Position numbers and translations under genes: made by a program. From assembly GCF_003751635.1 (NCBI RefSeq), contig NZ_RJVI01000001.1:908726-972725 (forward strand): DNA of 64,000 nt, given 5' to 3'. Within the stretch, counting starts at the first letter, position 1, and each line of letters opens with the position of its first letter. Of the stretch, positions 27,559 through 37,579 are shown piece after piece. Source of the DNA: Inmirania thermothiophila. Lineage in GTDB: Bacteria; Pseudomonadota; Gammaproteobacteria; DSM-100275. The notes beneath the pieces were generated by a model that was not told the DNA's origin, did no database searches, and worked only from the letters and a program-made list of their open reading frames with translations.

Positions 27559-28791
27559 ATGAAGCACTGGAAGGTGCCCGTGGGCGAGCTCGCGCCGGGC
27601 ATGTTCGTGTGCGAGCTCGACCGGCCCTGGCTGGACACGCCGTTTCTGTTCCAGGGGTTCCTCATCGAGAGCGAGGCGCAGATCGAGGAGCTCGCCCGCT
27701 ACTGCCGCCACGTCTACGTCGATCCCCTGCGCAGCGACCGCGAGCGGATCCTGAAGGGGCCGGCGGCGACGCGCTGGCGGGCCCGTCTCGGGAGCTCAGG
27801 CGGCGACGACCTGCCGCGGCCGACGCGCCGCTACGAGGAACGCACCACGGTGGAGGAGGAGCTGCCGGCGGCGCGGACCTCGTGGAGCCGGGCCGAGGAG
27901 GCGGTGGATGCGGTCTTCGACGAGGTGGCGGCGGGGCGCGAGGTCAACGTGCGCCTCGCCCGCGAGGCGGTGCGGGGGCTCGCCGAGAGCGTGCTGCGCA
28001 ACCCCGATGCGCTGATCTGGATGACCCGGCTGCGCAGGGCCGACCGCTACACCTGGGGGCACGCCGTCAGCGTCTCCATCTACCTCATGGCCTTCGCCCG
28101 CCATCTCGGGCTGCCGCGGGCCGAGATCGAGCTCGTCGGGCTCGGCGGCCTGCTCATGGACGTGGGCAAGGTGCGGCTGCCGCGGGAGCTGCTGGACAAG
28201 TCCGGCCGGCTGAGCGAGGAAGAGCACCGGCTCGTGCGCGAGCACGTGCTGTACAGCGTCGAGGCGCTGCGGGCGAGCCCGCGCACCCCGCCGGCGGTGG
28301 TGGAGATCGCCTACACCCACCACGAGCGCAGCGACGGCAGCGGCTACCCGCGCGGCATCGAGGAGCCGGACATCCCGCTCCACGGGCGCATGGCGGCCAT
28401 CGCCGACACCTTCGACGCCATGACCAGCGTCCGCCCCTACGCCCCCGCGGTCTCCGCCTACGACGCCCTCCAGGACCTCTACGAGTGGCGCGGGACGCTG
28501 TTCCACGCCGGCCTCGTCGAGCAGTTCATCCAGGCGGTGGGGATCTATCCGCCCGGGACCCTGGTGGAGCTGTCGGGCGGCGAGGTGGGGGTGGTGCTGG
28601 CGCAGCGGCGCACGCGCCAGCTCCGCCCGCGGGTCCTGGTGCTCCTCGGGCCGGACAAGGCGCGCCTCGAGGCGCCCACGGTGCTCGACCTGCTGCAGGA
28701 CCCGGTGGATGCGCGGGGCGAGCCCCAGCGCATCCGCCGCGCCCTCGAGCCCGGCGCGTACGGCCTCGATCCCGGGGAGTACTTCCTGTGA
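27559..28791 (+). CDS. HD-GYP domain protein (c-di-GMP phosphodiesterase type) with DUF3391 N-terminus
   Basis: Product of 410 aa. The N-terminal DUF3391 region (about 1-120, KVPVGELAPGMFVCELDRPW) precedes an HD-GYP domain (about 125-330). The GYP loop HHERSDGSGYPRG (254-266) is intact, as are H168 and H229. The HD motif itself reads GLLMDVGK, with Met200 in place of the metal-ligand His and Asp201 kept. Activity may therefore be altered or lost. A possible promoter TTGTCG-17 bp-GATACT lies at 27478-27506, beside a pair of ATCGAT sequences. The stop overlaps the EAL gene start (GTGA), pairing two c-di-GMP domain proteins. Confidence 0.9.
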   Translation: MKHWKVPVGELAPGMFVCELDRPWLDTPFLFQGFLIESEAQIEELARYCRHVYVDPLRSDRERILKGPAATRWRARLGSSGGDDLPRPTRRYEERTTVEEELPAARTSWSRAEEAVDAVFDEVAAGREVNVRLAREAVRGLAESVLRNPDALIWMTRLRRADRYTWGHAVSVSIYLMAFARHLGLPRAEIELVGLGGLLMDVGKVRLPRELLDKSGRLSEEEHRLVREHVLYSVEALRASPRTPPAVVEIAYTHHERSDGSGYPRGIEEPDIPLHGRMAAIADTFDAMTSVRPYAPAVSAYDALQDLYEWRGTLFHAGLVEQFIQAVGIYPPGTLVELSGGEVGVVLAQRRTRQLRPRVLVLLGPDKARLEAPTVLDLLQDPVDARGEPQRIRRALEPGAYGLDPGEYFL

Positions 28792-30455
28792 GCACGGGGG
28801 AGGGGCTCGCGGCCCGGCTCGAGGCGCTGCGCCAGGCCCTCGGGCTCGACGCCGCGGCGTGGGCGGCGGCGGCGGCGGAGGCGGCCCGCGCCGTGGCTGC
28901 CGGCGGCGCCGCGGCACAGCGTCTCGCGGCGCGGGTGGGCGGGGCCGAGGCGGCGGCGCTGCTCGCGGCCTATAAGGCGGGGCTTGCCGCCGTCGACGAC
29001 GGCGGCTACCTGGCCGCGCGCGAGACGCTGGCCCGGCGGCTGCTCGCCCTCGGGCTTGACGATGCCGCGGTGCTGCTGCCGGCGGCGGCCTCGCCAGAGG
29101 CGGCGCAGGCGGTGCTCCTGGCGGACCTGCTGCTCCTGCACGAGGCCTGCACCGAGTGCGCCCGGCGCGAGCACAGCGGGATGCTGGAGGCGGTGCCGGC
29201 GCTGCACCCGGGCGGCTGGCTCGACCGCCTCCTCGGCGAGCGCATCGCGCGCGCGCGGGAGAGCGGCGCGGCGTGCGGACTCGCCCTCGTCGAGGTGCGC
29301 AACCTCACCGAGGTGGCGGTGGCCCTCGGCGAGGCGGCGGCGGCCGAGCTCGTGCGCGGGGTGGCGGCGCGCCTGCGCGAGGCGGTGCGGGAGGGCGACG
29401 TGGTCTTCCACACCGAGGGCCGGCGGCTGGGGGTGTTCCTCGACCGGGTCGCCGCCGAGGCCCTGCTGGAGCTCGCCGCCGGCAAGATGCTGCGTGCCCT
29501 GGAGGAGCCGCTGGAGGTGGCGGGCCGGCGCATGCGGGCCCGCGTCGCCCTCGGCCTCTCGCGCCTGCCGGGCGATGCCGCCGCGCTTGCCGAGGCGCAG
29601 CGCCACGCGGGCCTGGCGCTCGCGGCGGCGGTCACCTCGGGGCGCGAGGTGGTGTTCTTCGATCCGGCGCTGGCGGAGGCCAACCGCCGCCGCCTCGAGC
29701 TCGCCGAGCGGCTGCGCGAGGCGCGCGAGCGCGACGAGCTCCAGCTCCACTACCAGCCCAAGGTGCGGCTCGCCGACGGCGCCGTGGTCGGGGTCGAGGC
29801 GCTGCTGCGCTGGCATCCGCAGGGGCGCGATCCGGTGCCGCCGGACGTCTTCGTGCCCCTGGCGGAGGAGATGGGGATGGTCCACGAGCTGACCCGCTGG
29901 GTGCTCATGCGCGGCGTGCGCGAGGCCGCCGCCTGGCACCGCGACGGCCTCGCCCTCGACCTCGCGGTCAACCTCTCGGTGCAGGATCTCGCCCGCCCGG
30001 ATCTGGTGGACGAGGTGGTGGGGGCGCTCACCGCCTGGGACTGCGATCCCGCCCGGCTCACGGTGGAGGTCACCGAGACCGCGATGATGCACGAGCGCGA
30101 GCGGGCCGAGGACGCCCTCGGGCGGCTGCGCGCCCTGGGGGTGAAGGTGGCCGTGGACGACTTCGGCACCGGCTACTCGTCGCTGCAGTACCTGCGCCGC
30201 CTCCCCGTCACCGAGCTCAAGATCGACCGCAGCTTCGTCGCCGCCATGGCCGCCGACGCGGGGGACCGCGCCATCGTCGAGGCGGTGCTCGGCCTGGCCC
30301 ACGGCCTCGGCCTCGGGGTGGTGGCCGAGGGGGTGGAGGACGAGGCGACCCGCGAGGCGCTGCACCGCCTCGGCTGCGACACCGCCCAGGGCTGGCTCTT
30401 CTCCCGCCCCCTGCCGGAGGCGGCGCTTCGCCGCTTCGTCGCCGGCGCCGCCTGA
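28788..30455 (+). CDS. EAL domain c-di-GMP phosphodiesterase with degenerate GGDEF
   Basis: Product of 555 aa. An Ala-rich helical N-terminus (1-130) is followed by a degenerate GGDEF domain (about 140-300) in which the signature is EGRRL, so no cyclase activity is expected. The EAL domain (about 310-550) has QPKVRL, VE337ALLRW, NLSVQDL, EVTETAMM, DDFGTGYSSLQYL, ELKIDRSF and AEGVEDEA, the full set of catalytic residues. It should hydrolyse c-di-GMP to pGpG. The GTG start overlaps the HD-GYP stop. There is no membrane segment, so the protein is probably cytosolic. Confidence 0.9.
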   Translation: MSTGEGLAARLEALRQALGLDAAAWAAAAAEAARAVAAGGAAAQRLAARVGGAEAAALLAAYKAGLAAVDDGGYLAARETLARRLLALGLDDAAVLLPAAASPEAAQAVLLADLLLLHEACTECARREHSGMLEAVPALHPGGWLDRLLGERIARARESGAACGLALVEVRNLTEVAVALGEAAAAELVRGVAARLREAVREGDVVFHTEGRRLGVFLDRVAAEALLELAAGKMLRALEEPLEVAGRRMRARVALGLSRLPGDAAALAEAQRHAGLALAAAVTSGREVVFFDPALAEANRRRLELAERLREARERDELQLHYQPKVRLADGAVVGVEALLRWHPQGRDPVPPDVFVPLAEEMGMVHELTRWVLMRGVREAAAWHRDGLALDLAVNLSVQDLARPDLVDEVVGALTAWDCDPARLTVEVTETAMMHERERAEDALGRLRALGVKVAVDDFGTGYSSLQYLRRLPVTELKIDRSFVAAMAADAGDRAIVEAVLGLAHGLGLGVVAEGVEDEATREALHRLGCDTAQGWLFSRPLPEAALRRFVAGAA

Positions 30456-30462
30456 GGCGGGG

Positions 30463-32424
30463 TCAGATCACGCGCTCGTTGCCGCCGTCGATGGGGATCT
30501 GCGCCCCCGTGGTGCGGGCGAAGGCGGGCCCGCACAGGGCGCAGACCAGCTCCGCGACGTCGCGGCTCGAGACCTCGGCGCCGAGGACGTTGCGCCGCTT
30601 GTACGCCTCCACCGTCATGCCGTAGCTCGCCGCCCGCGAGGCCAGCACCTCCTCGGTCCAGAGCCCGGTGTCGAAGACGGCGTCGGGGTGGACGACGTTC
30701 ACCCGCACCCCGTCGCGCCCCCACTCCAGCGCGGCGACACGGGCGAGCTGGGTCAGCGCCGCCTTGGAGGCGGAGTAGGCGGCGGCTCCCGGTCCCGGCG
30801 CGGGCACGTTGCGCGAGCCCACCACCACCACCCGCCCGCCGCGCGGCGAGGCCCGAAGCAGCGGGGCGGCGAGGCGCATCAGGCGCAGGTTGGCGTCGAG
30901 GTTGACGGCGAAGGTGCGCCGCCAGGTCTCGTCGTCCAGGCGCTCGATGGGGAGGGAGGCGGGGAAGAGGCCGGCGTTGAGGATCAGGAGGTCGAGGCCG
31001 CCGAGACGCGCCACCATGCGGTCGAGGGCGGCCTCCACCGCGGCGTCGTCGGTGACGTCGGCGCACAGGCCGAGGGCGCAGGCGGTCTCCACCGCGGGAT
31101 CGCGGTCGAGCCCCGCCACCGCGGCCCCGCGCTCGGCGAGCAGCGCGGCGCAGGCGCGGCCGATGCCGGAGGCCGCGCCCGTGACCAGCGCGATCTCGCC
31201 GGCGAAGGGGGGCGCGGCGCCGCCTCGGCGCAGCTTGGCCTGCTCGAGCTCCCAGTACTCCACGTCGAAGAGGTCCGCCTCCGCGAGGGCGCGATAGCCC
31301 CCGAGGGCCTCCGCGCGGCGGATCGCGGCCATGGTGTGGCGGTAGAGATCGGCGGCGGCGTCGGCCTCGGCGAGGCTGCGTCCCGCGCTCGCCAGGCCCA
31401 GCTCGGGGTCGAGGATCACCCGCGGGGCGGGGTCCAGCATCGTGAGGGGCTCGCGGCTGCGCGGGGCGTTGCGCTCGAAGTAGGCGCGGTAGGCGGCGGT
31501 GTAGGCGGCCACGTCGCGCCCGATCATGGGCCACGGCTTGGTGCGGATGACGTGGTCGGGGGTGAGGGGGCCCTGCTGGCTGATGCGGCCGACCTCGGGA
31601 TCCCGGGCGAAGGCGAGGGCCTCGGCGTCGCGGTGCAGGGTCAGGATCATGGGCCGGCCGGCGGCCTCGGAGACGGCGCGGCGCAGGGCGGCGACGGCGG
31701 TGCGGTCCAGGGGCGGGGCGGGCGGCTGCGCCGGTGCGGGCAGCGACCAGGCGCGCCGGGTGCGCAGCCAGCGCTCGGCCCGGTCCACGAGGGCGATCAT
31801 GCGCTCGTAGCTCTCGCGCGCGGTGGCGCCGAAGGAGAAGACGCCGTGGTGGAGGAGGACCATGCCCTCGGTGGCCTCGGTGGCCTCGGCGGCGAAGCGC
31901 TCGGCGGCGAGCCGCGCCAGGGGGAAGCCCGGCATGACGTAGGGCACGATCACCGCCACCTCCTGGTAGATCTCCCGGATCCAGGCCTCGCCTTCGGGGC
32001 CGTGGCAGATGGCGAGCACCGCGTCGGCGTGGGTGTGGTCCACGTAGCGGTGCGGGATCAGGGCGTGGAGGATGGCCTCCACCGAGGGCGCGGGCGCCGA
32101 CGGGCGCAGCTTCTGCGTCGCCAGGGCCTCCACCATGGCGGTGTCGCTGAGCGCGGGCAGGGTGGCGAGCCTGCGCACCGGGGCGAGGCGCAGCGGGGTG
32201 AACCCGGTCTCGTCGATGTCGGCGAGGTCGGCGCCGCTGCCCTTGACGTAGAGGACCTCCACCGGCTCGCCGAAGAGGTCCGTCTCCTCCACCTTGACCG
32301 AGGTGTTGCCGCCGCCGTGCAGGACCAGCGCGGGGTCGCGCCCGAGCAGGCGCGAGGTGTAGACGCGCAGCCCCAGCGGGCCGCGGAAGCGCGCGGCGTC
32401 GGCATCGTCCCAGAGGCTCTCCAT
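30463..32424 (-). CDS. Bifunctional class II aldolase / short-chain dehydrogenase
   Basis: Product of 653 aa. Residues 1-390 are a class II (fuculose/rhamnulose-type) aldolase domain: HGGGNTSVK, YVKGSGADL, and the zinc-binding VDHTHADAVLAICHG. Residues 395-653 are a short-chain dehydrogenase with VTGAASGIGRACAALL, LILNAG and the catalytic YSASK. This fusion type is known and is usually annotated as a rhamnose/fucose or rhamnulose-phosphate aldolase plus dehydrogenase. The substrate here is not clear. It lies 16 bp after argA on the same strand with GGGGAGG before its ATG, so it may be co-transcribed with argE-argA. There is no sugar transporter or kinase nearby. Confidence 0.9.
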   Translation of the reverse strand: MESLWDDADAARFRGPLGLRVYTSRLLGRDPALVLHGGGNTSVKVEETDLFGEPVEVLYVKGSGADLADIDETGFTPLRLAPVRRLATLPALSDTAMVEALATQKLRPSAPAPSVEAILHALIPHRYVDHTHADAVLAICHGPEGEAWIREIYQEVAVIVPYVMPGFPLARLAAERFAAEATEATEGMVLLHHGVFSFGATARESYERMIALVDRAERWLRTRRAWSLPAPAQPPAPPLDRTAVAALRRAVSEAAGRPMILTLHRDAEALAFARDPEVGRISQQGPLTPDHVIRTKPWPMIGRDVAAYTAAYRAYFERNAPRSREPLTMLDPAPRVILDPELGLASAGRSLAEADAAADLYRHTMAAIRRAEALGGYRALAEADLFDVEYWELEQAKLRRGGAAPPFAGEIALVTGAASGIGRACAALLAERGAAVAGLDRDPAVETACALGLCADVTDDAAVEAALDRMVARLGGLDLLILNAGLFPASLPIERLDDETWRRTFAVNLDANLRLMRLAAPLLRASPRGGRVVVVGSRNVPAPGPGAAAYSASKAALTQLARVAALEWGRDGVRVNVVHPDAVFDTGLWTEEVLASRAASYGMTVEAYKRRNVLGAEVSSRDVAELVCALCGPAFARTTGAQIPIDGGNERVI

Positions 32425-32440
32425 GTGCGCCGCCTCCCCT

Positions 32441-33742
32441 TCAGAGGGTCTTGACGTAGACGCGCGAGTTGCGCTGCCAGTTGTAGAGGGCCTGCCGCGC
32501 CACCGGCAGCTCGGCGAGGCGTGCCGGGCGGAAGCCGCGCTCGATGAACCAGTGCGAGGCCCGCGTGGTGAGCACGAAGAGGCGGTCGAGCCCCTGGCGG
32601 CGCGCCTGCCGTTCGATGCGGTGCAGCAGCGCGGCGCCGCGCCCGCCGCTGCGGTAGTCCGGGTGGACGGCGAGGCAGGCGAGCTCGCCGGCACGCTCCG
32701 TGGGCCAGGCGTAGAGGGCGGCGCAGCCGATCACGGCGCCGTCGCGCTCGAGCACGGTGAAGCGGTCGATCTCGGTCTCGAGGCGCTCGCGCGAGCGGCG
32801 CACCAGCACCCCCTCGGCCTCCAGCGGCGCGATCAGGGCCAGCAGCCCCGGCACGTCCTCGAGCCGCGCCGGGCGCAGCTCCTCGTAGGTCTCGTCGGTG
32901 ACCATGGTGCCGACCCCGTCGCGGGTGAAGAGCTCGAGGAGGACGGCCCCGTCGAGTCCGGCGTCGAGGAGGTGGGCGCGGCGGACGCCGCCGCGGCAGG
33001 CCCGGGCGGCCGCCGCGAGGCGCCGGGCGAGGGCCGGCGGTGTGGTCGTGGCGCGGGCGAGCTCGGCCGCCTCCGCCGGCGTGAGGACGTCCACGCGGTC
33101 CCCATCGGGGGTGGCGGCGACGCCCTCGCCGAGGAGCATCAGCTTGTCGGCGCCGAGGCCTGCGGCCACCGTGCCGGCAAGCTGCGTCGCATCCAGCAGG
33201 AAGGGCTCGCCCGAGAGCGACGCCCCCACCGGCGGGACGAGGACGACGGCGCCGCCGTCGAGCTGGCGGCGCAGGGCGGCGGTGTCCACCTGCCGCACCT
33301 CGCCGGCGTGGCCGTGGTCGATGCCGGAGCGCACGCCCACCGGGCGCGCGCGCACGAAGTTGCCGCAGACCACCCGCGGCGGCGGCGCCGCCCCCGCGGC
33401 GCCGCCGAGGCTCAGCGCCGCCTGCACCGCGAGGGCGAGCCCGCCCACCGCCTCGCACACCCCGCGCAGCGCCTGCGCGTCCACCACGGGGTGGCCGTCG
33501 CCCTCGGGCAGGCCGAGCCCGGCGAGCCGCGCCGCCGCCTCCGGCACCACGACGAGACGGACGCCGAGGCCGGCGAGGAGGGCGAGGTCGGCGGCGAGGC
33601 CGGTGCCGGGCTCGGCCAGCGACTCGCCGTCGGCGAGCACCACCACGGTGCGGTCGCGGAAGGCGCGCAGGTAGGGGGAGGCGTCGCGGAACCACTCCAC
33701 GTAGGCGGCGCGCTCCTGGGGCGAGGGCGGGGTGCGGTTCAT
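32441..33742 (-). CDS. argA: N-acetylglutamate synthase, ArgA type
   Basis: Product of 433 aa, the classical length. An amino-acid-kinase-like N-terminal domain (about 1-285), which binds the feedback inhibitor arginine in the family, is joined to a GNAT domain. The GNAT acetyl-CoA motif is LAVHPDYRSGGRGAALLHRI. It makes N-acetylglutamate, the first step of arginine synthesis. The ATG overlaps the argE stop (ATGA), so the two are coupled. The C-terminus NWQRNSRVYVKTL is typical of ArgA. Confidence 0.95.
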   Translation of the reverse strand: MNRTPPSPQERAAYVEWFRDASPYLRAFRDRTVVVLADGESLAEPGTGLAADLALLAGLGVRLVVVPEAAARLAGLGLPEGDGHPVVDAQALRGVCEAVGGLALAVQAALSLGGAAGAAPPPRVVCGNFVRARPVGVRSGIDHGHAGEVRQVDTAALRRQLDGGAVVLVPPVGASLSGEPFLLDATQLAGTVAAGLGADKLMLLGEGVAATPDGDRVDVLTPAEAAELARATTTPPALARRLAAAARACRGGVRRAHLLDAGLDGAVLLELFTRDGVGTMVTDETYEELRPARLEDVPGLLALIAPLEAEGVLVRRSRERLETEIDRFTVLERDGAVIGCAALYAWPTERAGELACLAVHPDYRSGGRGAALLHRIERQARRQGLDRLFVLTTRASHWFIERGFRPARLAELPVARQALYNWQRNSRVYVKTL

Positions 33743-34887
33743 GTGCAGTGCCGTGCGATGAGCCGTTGCAGCAGCGCGACGGCGGGGCCGATCTGGGCCA
33801 GCTCCAGGTACTCGTCCGGCTGGTGGGCCTGGTCGATCTCGCCGGGGCCGAGGACCAGGGTCTCCATGCCGAGGGCGGCGTAGAACGGGGCCTCGGTGGC
33901 GAAGCCCACGGTGCAGGCGCGCCGGCCCGTGAGCGCCTCGGCCTCGCGCACCAGGGCCGAGGCGGGATCGACGCGGTGGGCGGGGGCGCCCTCGATCAGC
34001 GGCCGCATGCGCAGGCTCAGGCCGCTGCCGGCGAGCGCCGCCTCGGCCCGGCGGCGGATGGTCTCGCGCAGGGTCTCCACCGCCATCCCGGGCAGCAGCC
34101 TGAGGTCGAAGTGCAGCTCGCAGCGCGGGCAGATGCGGTTGGGGCTGTCGCCCCCCTCGATGCGGCCGAGGTTGAGGGTGGGGTGGGCGACGCGGAAGGC
34201 GGGGTCGCGGTGCGCCTCGGCGAGCTCGGCCCGCAGGGCGAGGAGCGCGCCGATGACGGCGTGCATGCCCTCGATGGCGTTGGCGCCGAGGGCCGGGTCG
34301 CTGGAGTGGCCCGAGCGGCCCACCACCTCCACCGCCTCCATGAGGATCCCCTTGTGGGCGTAGACGGGGCGCAGGCCGGTCGGCTCGCCCACGACGGCGC
34401 AGCGCGCCCGCGGCCGGCCGAGGCGCAGCAGCGCCCGCGCCCCCGCCATGGTGCTCTCCTCGTCGGCGGTGGCGACCACGGTGACGGGGGCGCGCAGGCG
34501 CTCGAGCCCGATCCCCTCGAGGGCGCCCACCACGAGGGCGAAGAAGGCCTTCATGTCGCTGGTGCCGAGGCCGTAGGCGCGCCCGTCGCGCAGCTCGAGG
34601 CGGAAGGGGTCGGAGGACCAGCGCCCCTCGTCCCACGGCACGGTGTCGGTGTGGCCGGCGAGGACGAGTCCGCCCTCGCCCGCGCCGGCGGTGGCGACCA
34701 GGTTCAGCTTGTCCGGGTGGTGCGGCAGGGGCATGAGCTCCACCGCCATGCCCAGCTCGTCCAGCCACTGCGCGAGGAGCGCGACCACGCCGCGGTTGCC
34801 CTGGTCGTGGGCGGGGTCGGTGCTGCTCACCGAGGGGATGGCGACGAGGCGGCGGATGCGCTCGATGACGGCGGCGTGCTCGGACAT
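33739..34887 (-). CDS. argE: Acetylornithine deacetylase
   Basis: Product of 382 aa, M20 metallopeptidase family. Metal-site motifs are LAGHTDTVPWDEG (about 77-89), GTSDMKAFFALV, the DEES acid pair (ATADEESTMAG) and GEPTGLRPVYAHKG. It removes acetyl from N-acetylornithine to give ornithine. It begins the argE-argA pair. The start lies 21 bp downstream of a possible -10 (CACAAT on the minus strand). The gap 34888-35000 shows nothing else I can name. Confidence 0.94.
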   Translation of the reverse strand: MSEHAAVIERIRRLVAIPSVSSTDPAHDQGNRGVVALLAQWLDELGMAVELMPLPHHPDKLNLVATAGAGEGGLVLAGHTDTVPWDEGRWSSDPFRLELRDGRAYGLGTSDMKAFFALVVGALEGIGLERLRAPVTVVATADEESTMAGARALLRLGRPRARCAVVGEPTGLRPVYAHKGILMEAVEVVGRSGHSSDPALGANAIEGMHAVIGALLALRAELAEAHRDPAFRVAHPTLNLGRIEGGDSPNRICPRCELHFDLRLLPGMAVETLRETIRRRAEAALAGSGLSLRMRPLIEGAPAHRVDPASALVREAEALTGRRACTVGFATEAPFYAALGMETLVLGPGEIDQAHQPDEYLELAQIGPAVALLQRLIARHCT

Positions 34888-34993
34888 GCGCGGATTGTGC
34901 CGGGGGGCGTCGGGGGCCGCAAGGCGGGGGGCTTGCCCGCCGCGGCCGGCGGGACGTAGGGTGTGGGCGAGGTCCGCGAGGCGGGGAACGGCG

Positions 34994-35275
34994 ATGAGGC
35001 CGAGGATCGAGATCCGCTACTGCACCCAGTGCCGCTGGCTGCTGCGGGCGGCTTGGATGGCGCAGGAGCTGCTCAGCACCTTTCCCGAGGAGATCGGCGA
35101 GGTGGCCCTGGTGCCGGGCACCGGGGGCGTGTTCGAGATCCGTGTCGGCGACGCCCTGGTGTGGTCGCGCGTGCGCGAGGGCGGCTTTCCCGAGATCACC
35201 GAGCTCAAGCGGCGCGTGCGCGATCTCGTGGCACCCGGGCGCGACCTCGGCCACACCGAGCGGCGGGGGGCGTAG
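34994..35275 (+). CDS. SelW/Rdx family thioredoxin-like protein (cysteine form)
   Basis: Product of 93 aa. The N-terminal beta strand RIEIRYC is followed by CTQC (C10, C13), the CXXC of the Rdx/SelW/SelT fold. In selenoprotein W the second position is often selenocysteine; here both are Cys codons. [19 protein letters not shown] and [13 protein letters not shown] complete the fold. The family is linked to redox balance but poorly defined in bacteria. The gene is followed after 3 bp by a tRNA-binding protein gene. Confidence 0.88.
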   Translation: MRPRIEIRYCTQCRWLLRAAWMAQELLSTFPEEIGEVALVPGTGGVFEIRVGDALVWSRVREGGFPEITELKRRVRDLVAPGRDLGHTERRGA

Positions 35276-35278
35276 GCG

Positions 35279-35617
35279 GTGGAGACCATCACCTGGGAAG
35301 ACTTCCGGCGGGTGGAGCTGCGGGCGGGCACGGTGGTGCGCGCCGAGCCCTTCCCCGAGGCGCGCAGGCCCGCCTACCGGCTCTGGATCGACTTCGGCCC
35401 CGAGATCGGCGTGCTCAAGTCCAGCGCGCAGATCACCGACCTCTACACCCCCGAGGCGCTGCTTGGGCGGCAGGTGGTGGCGGTGGTCAACCTGCCGCCC
35501 AAGCAGATCGGGCCCATGCGCTCCCAATGCCTGGTCACCGGCCTCTACCGCGAGGACGGGACCGTGGTCCTGGTCCAGCCCGAGCGCCCGGTGCCCAACG
35601 GCGCGCGGCTGGGCTAG
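35279..35617 (+). CDS. tRNA-binding domain protein, CsaA-like
   Basis: Product of 112 aa consisting of one OB-fold tRNA-binding domain. [40 protein letters not shown] and [18 protein letters not shown] are clear family blocks. CsaA-type proteins bind tRNA or act as secretion-related chaperones; a role in tRNA handling is inferred. The GTG start lies 3 bp after the Rdx stop, so the genes form an operon. Confidence 0.9.
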   Translation: METITWEDFRRVELRAGTVVRAEPFPEARRPAYRLWIDFGPEIGVLKSSAQITDLYTPEALLGRQVVAVVNLPPKQIGPMRSQCLVTGLYREDGTVVLVQPERPVPNGARLG

Positions 35618-35700
35618 CGCCGCCGGGCGCTGGACCGGCGGCGGTGCGCCGCCGTAACCTTCCCCCTCTTCCCGTTCCCGGCCCGAGGAGGAGCGCCGAG

Positions 35701-37557
35701 ATGCCCGAGTACCGTTCCCGCACCACCACCCACGGCCGCAACATGGCCGGCGCCCGCGCCCTGTGGCGGGCCACCGGCGTGCGCGAGGAGGACTTCGGCA
35801 AGCCCATCGTCGCCATCGCCAACTCCTACACCCAGTTCGTCCCCGGGCACGTGCACCTGAAGGAGGTGGGCGAGATCGTGGCCGGGGCGGTGCGGGCCGC
35901 GGGCGGCATCCCGCGCGAGTTCCACACCATCGCCATCGACGACGGCATCGCCATGGGCCACGGCGGCATGCTCTACAGCCTGCCCTCGCGCGACCTCATC
36001 GCCGACTCGGTGGAGTACATGGTCAACGCCCACTGCGCCGACGCCCTCGTCTGCATCTCCAACTGCGACAAGATCACCCCGGGGATGCTGATGGCGGCGC
36101 TGCGCCTCAACATCCCCGCCATCTTCGTCTCCGGCGGACCGATGGAGGCGGGCAAGGTGCGCTGGCGCGGCGAGGAGCTGCACGTCGACCTCATCGACGC
36201 CATGATCGCCGCCGGCAACCCGGACGTCTCCGACGAGGAGGTGGCGGCGATGGAGCGCTCGGCCTGCCCCACCTGCGGTTCCTGCTCGGGGATGTTCACG
36301 GCCAACTCCATGAACTGCCTGACCGAGGCCCTGGGGCTGGCGCTGCCCGGCAACGGCACCTTGGTGGCGACCCACGCCGACCGGCGCGCGCTCTTCGAGG
36401 AGGCCGGGCGGCGGATCATGGAGCTGGTGCGGCGCTGGTACGAGGCGGAGGATCCGCGGGCCCTGCCGCGGGGGATCGCCACCCGCGAGGCCTTCGAGAA
36501 CGCCATGGCCCTCGACATCGCCATGGGCGGGTCCACCAACACCGTGCTGCACCTGCTCGCGGCGGCGCGGGAGGCGGGGGTGGACTTCACCATGGCCGAC
36601 ATCGACCGCCTCTCGCGCCGCGTGCCCAACCTCTGCAAGGTCGCCCCCAGCACGCAGCAGTACCACGTCGAGGACGTCCACCGCGCCGGCGGCATCATGG
36701 CCATCCTCGGCGAGCTCGAGCGCGGCGGGCTCGTGCACACCGGGGCGGCGACGGTGCACAGCGCAAGCCTCGCCGAGGCCCTGGCGCGCTGGGACGTGCG
36801 CCGCACCGAGGACGAGGCCGTGCACCGCTTCTACCGCGCCGCCCCCGGCGGCATCCCCACCACCGACCCCTTCAGCCAGGCGCGGCGCTACCCGGCGCTC
36901 GATCTCGACCGCGCCGGCGGCTGCATCCGCGACCTCGACCACGCCTACAGCGCCGACGGCGGGCTCGCCGTACTCTACGGCAACCTCGCCGAGGACGGCT
37001 GCATCGTCAAGACCGCGGGCGTGGACGAGAGCATCCTCGTCTTCCGCGGCCCGGCCCGCGTCTTCGAGAGCCAGGAGGAGGCGGTGGAGGGCATCCTCGG
37101 CGACCGCGTCCAGGCCGGCGAGGTGGTGATCGTGCGCTACGAGGGGCCCAAGGGCGGTCCGGGGATGCAGGAGATGCTCTATCCCACCAGCTTCATCAAG
37201 TCCAAGGGCCTCGGCAAGGCCTGCGCCCTGGTCACCGACGGGCGCTTCTCGGGCGGCACCTCGGGCCTGTCCATCGGCCACGTCTCGCCGGAGGCCGCCG
37301 AGGGCGGGCTCATCGCCCTCGTGGAGGACGGCGACCCCATCGAGATCGACATCCCCAACCGGCGTATCCACCTCGACGTCCCCGAGGAGGAGCTGGCGCG
37401 CCGGCGCGCGGCCGAGGAGGCGCGGGGGGCGCGGGCCTGGACCCCGCGCCGCCGCGAGCGCGAGGTCAGCGCCGCGCTGCGCGCCTACGCGGCGATGGCG
37501 ACCTCCGCCGCCCACGGCGCCGTGCGCGACCTGTCGCGGCTGCGCCGGGGCGGCTGA
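35701..37557 (+). CDS. ilvD: Dihydroxy-acid dehydratase
   Basis: Product of 618 aa, the expected size. IlvD dehydrates 2,3-dihydroxy acids to 2-oxo acids for valine, leucine and isoleucine. Iron-sulphur cysteines lie in [12 protein letters not shown] and [15 protein letters not shown]. The conserved [20 protein letters not shown] is near the C-terminus. The ATG has GAGGAGGAG upstream. The 83-bp gap to the tRNA-binding gene may contain a promoter, but none is clear. Palindromic repeats follow its stop. Confidence 0.97.
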   Translation: MPEYRSRTTTHGRNMAGARALWRATGVREEDFGKPIVAIANSYTQFVPGHVHLKEVGEIVAGAVRAAGGIPREFHTIAIDDGIAMGHGGMLYSLPSRDLIADSVEYMVNAHCADALVCISNCDKITPGMLMAALRLNIPAIFVSGGPMEAGKVRWRGEELHVDLIDAMIAAGNPDVSDEEVAAMERSACPTCGSCSGMFTANSMNCLTEALGLALPGNGTLVATHADRRALFEEAGRRIMELVRRWYEAEDPRALPRGIATREAFENAMALDIAMGGSTNTVLHLLAAAREAGVDFTMADIDRLSRRVPNLCKVAPSTQQYHVEDVHRAGGIMAILGELERGGLVHTGAATVHSASLAEALARWDVRRTEDEAVHRFYRAAPGGIPTTDPFSQARRYPALDLDRAGGCIRDLDHAYSADGGLAVLYGNLAEDGCIVKTAGVDESILVFRGPARVFESQEEAVEGILGDRVQAGEVVIVRYEGPKGGPGMQEMLYPTSFIKSKGLGKACALVTDGRFSGGTSGLSIGHVSPEAAEGGLIALVEDGDPIEIDIPNRRIHLDVPEEELARRRAAEEARGARAWTPRRREREVSAALRAYAAMATSAAHGAVRDLSRLRRGG

Positions 37558-37579
37558 GGGCCGCGCCCCTCCGCGGCCC

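Noticed and set aside
30463-33742. The aldolase/dehydrogenase gene as a sugar-catabolism island acquired by transfer
   Set aside because: Base composition matches the surroundings, there are no mobility genes, and spacing to argA suggests a stable operon.
34994-35275. Selenocysteine in the SelW-like protein
   Set aside because: Both CXXC positions are ordinary TGC codons and no in-frame TGA is present.
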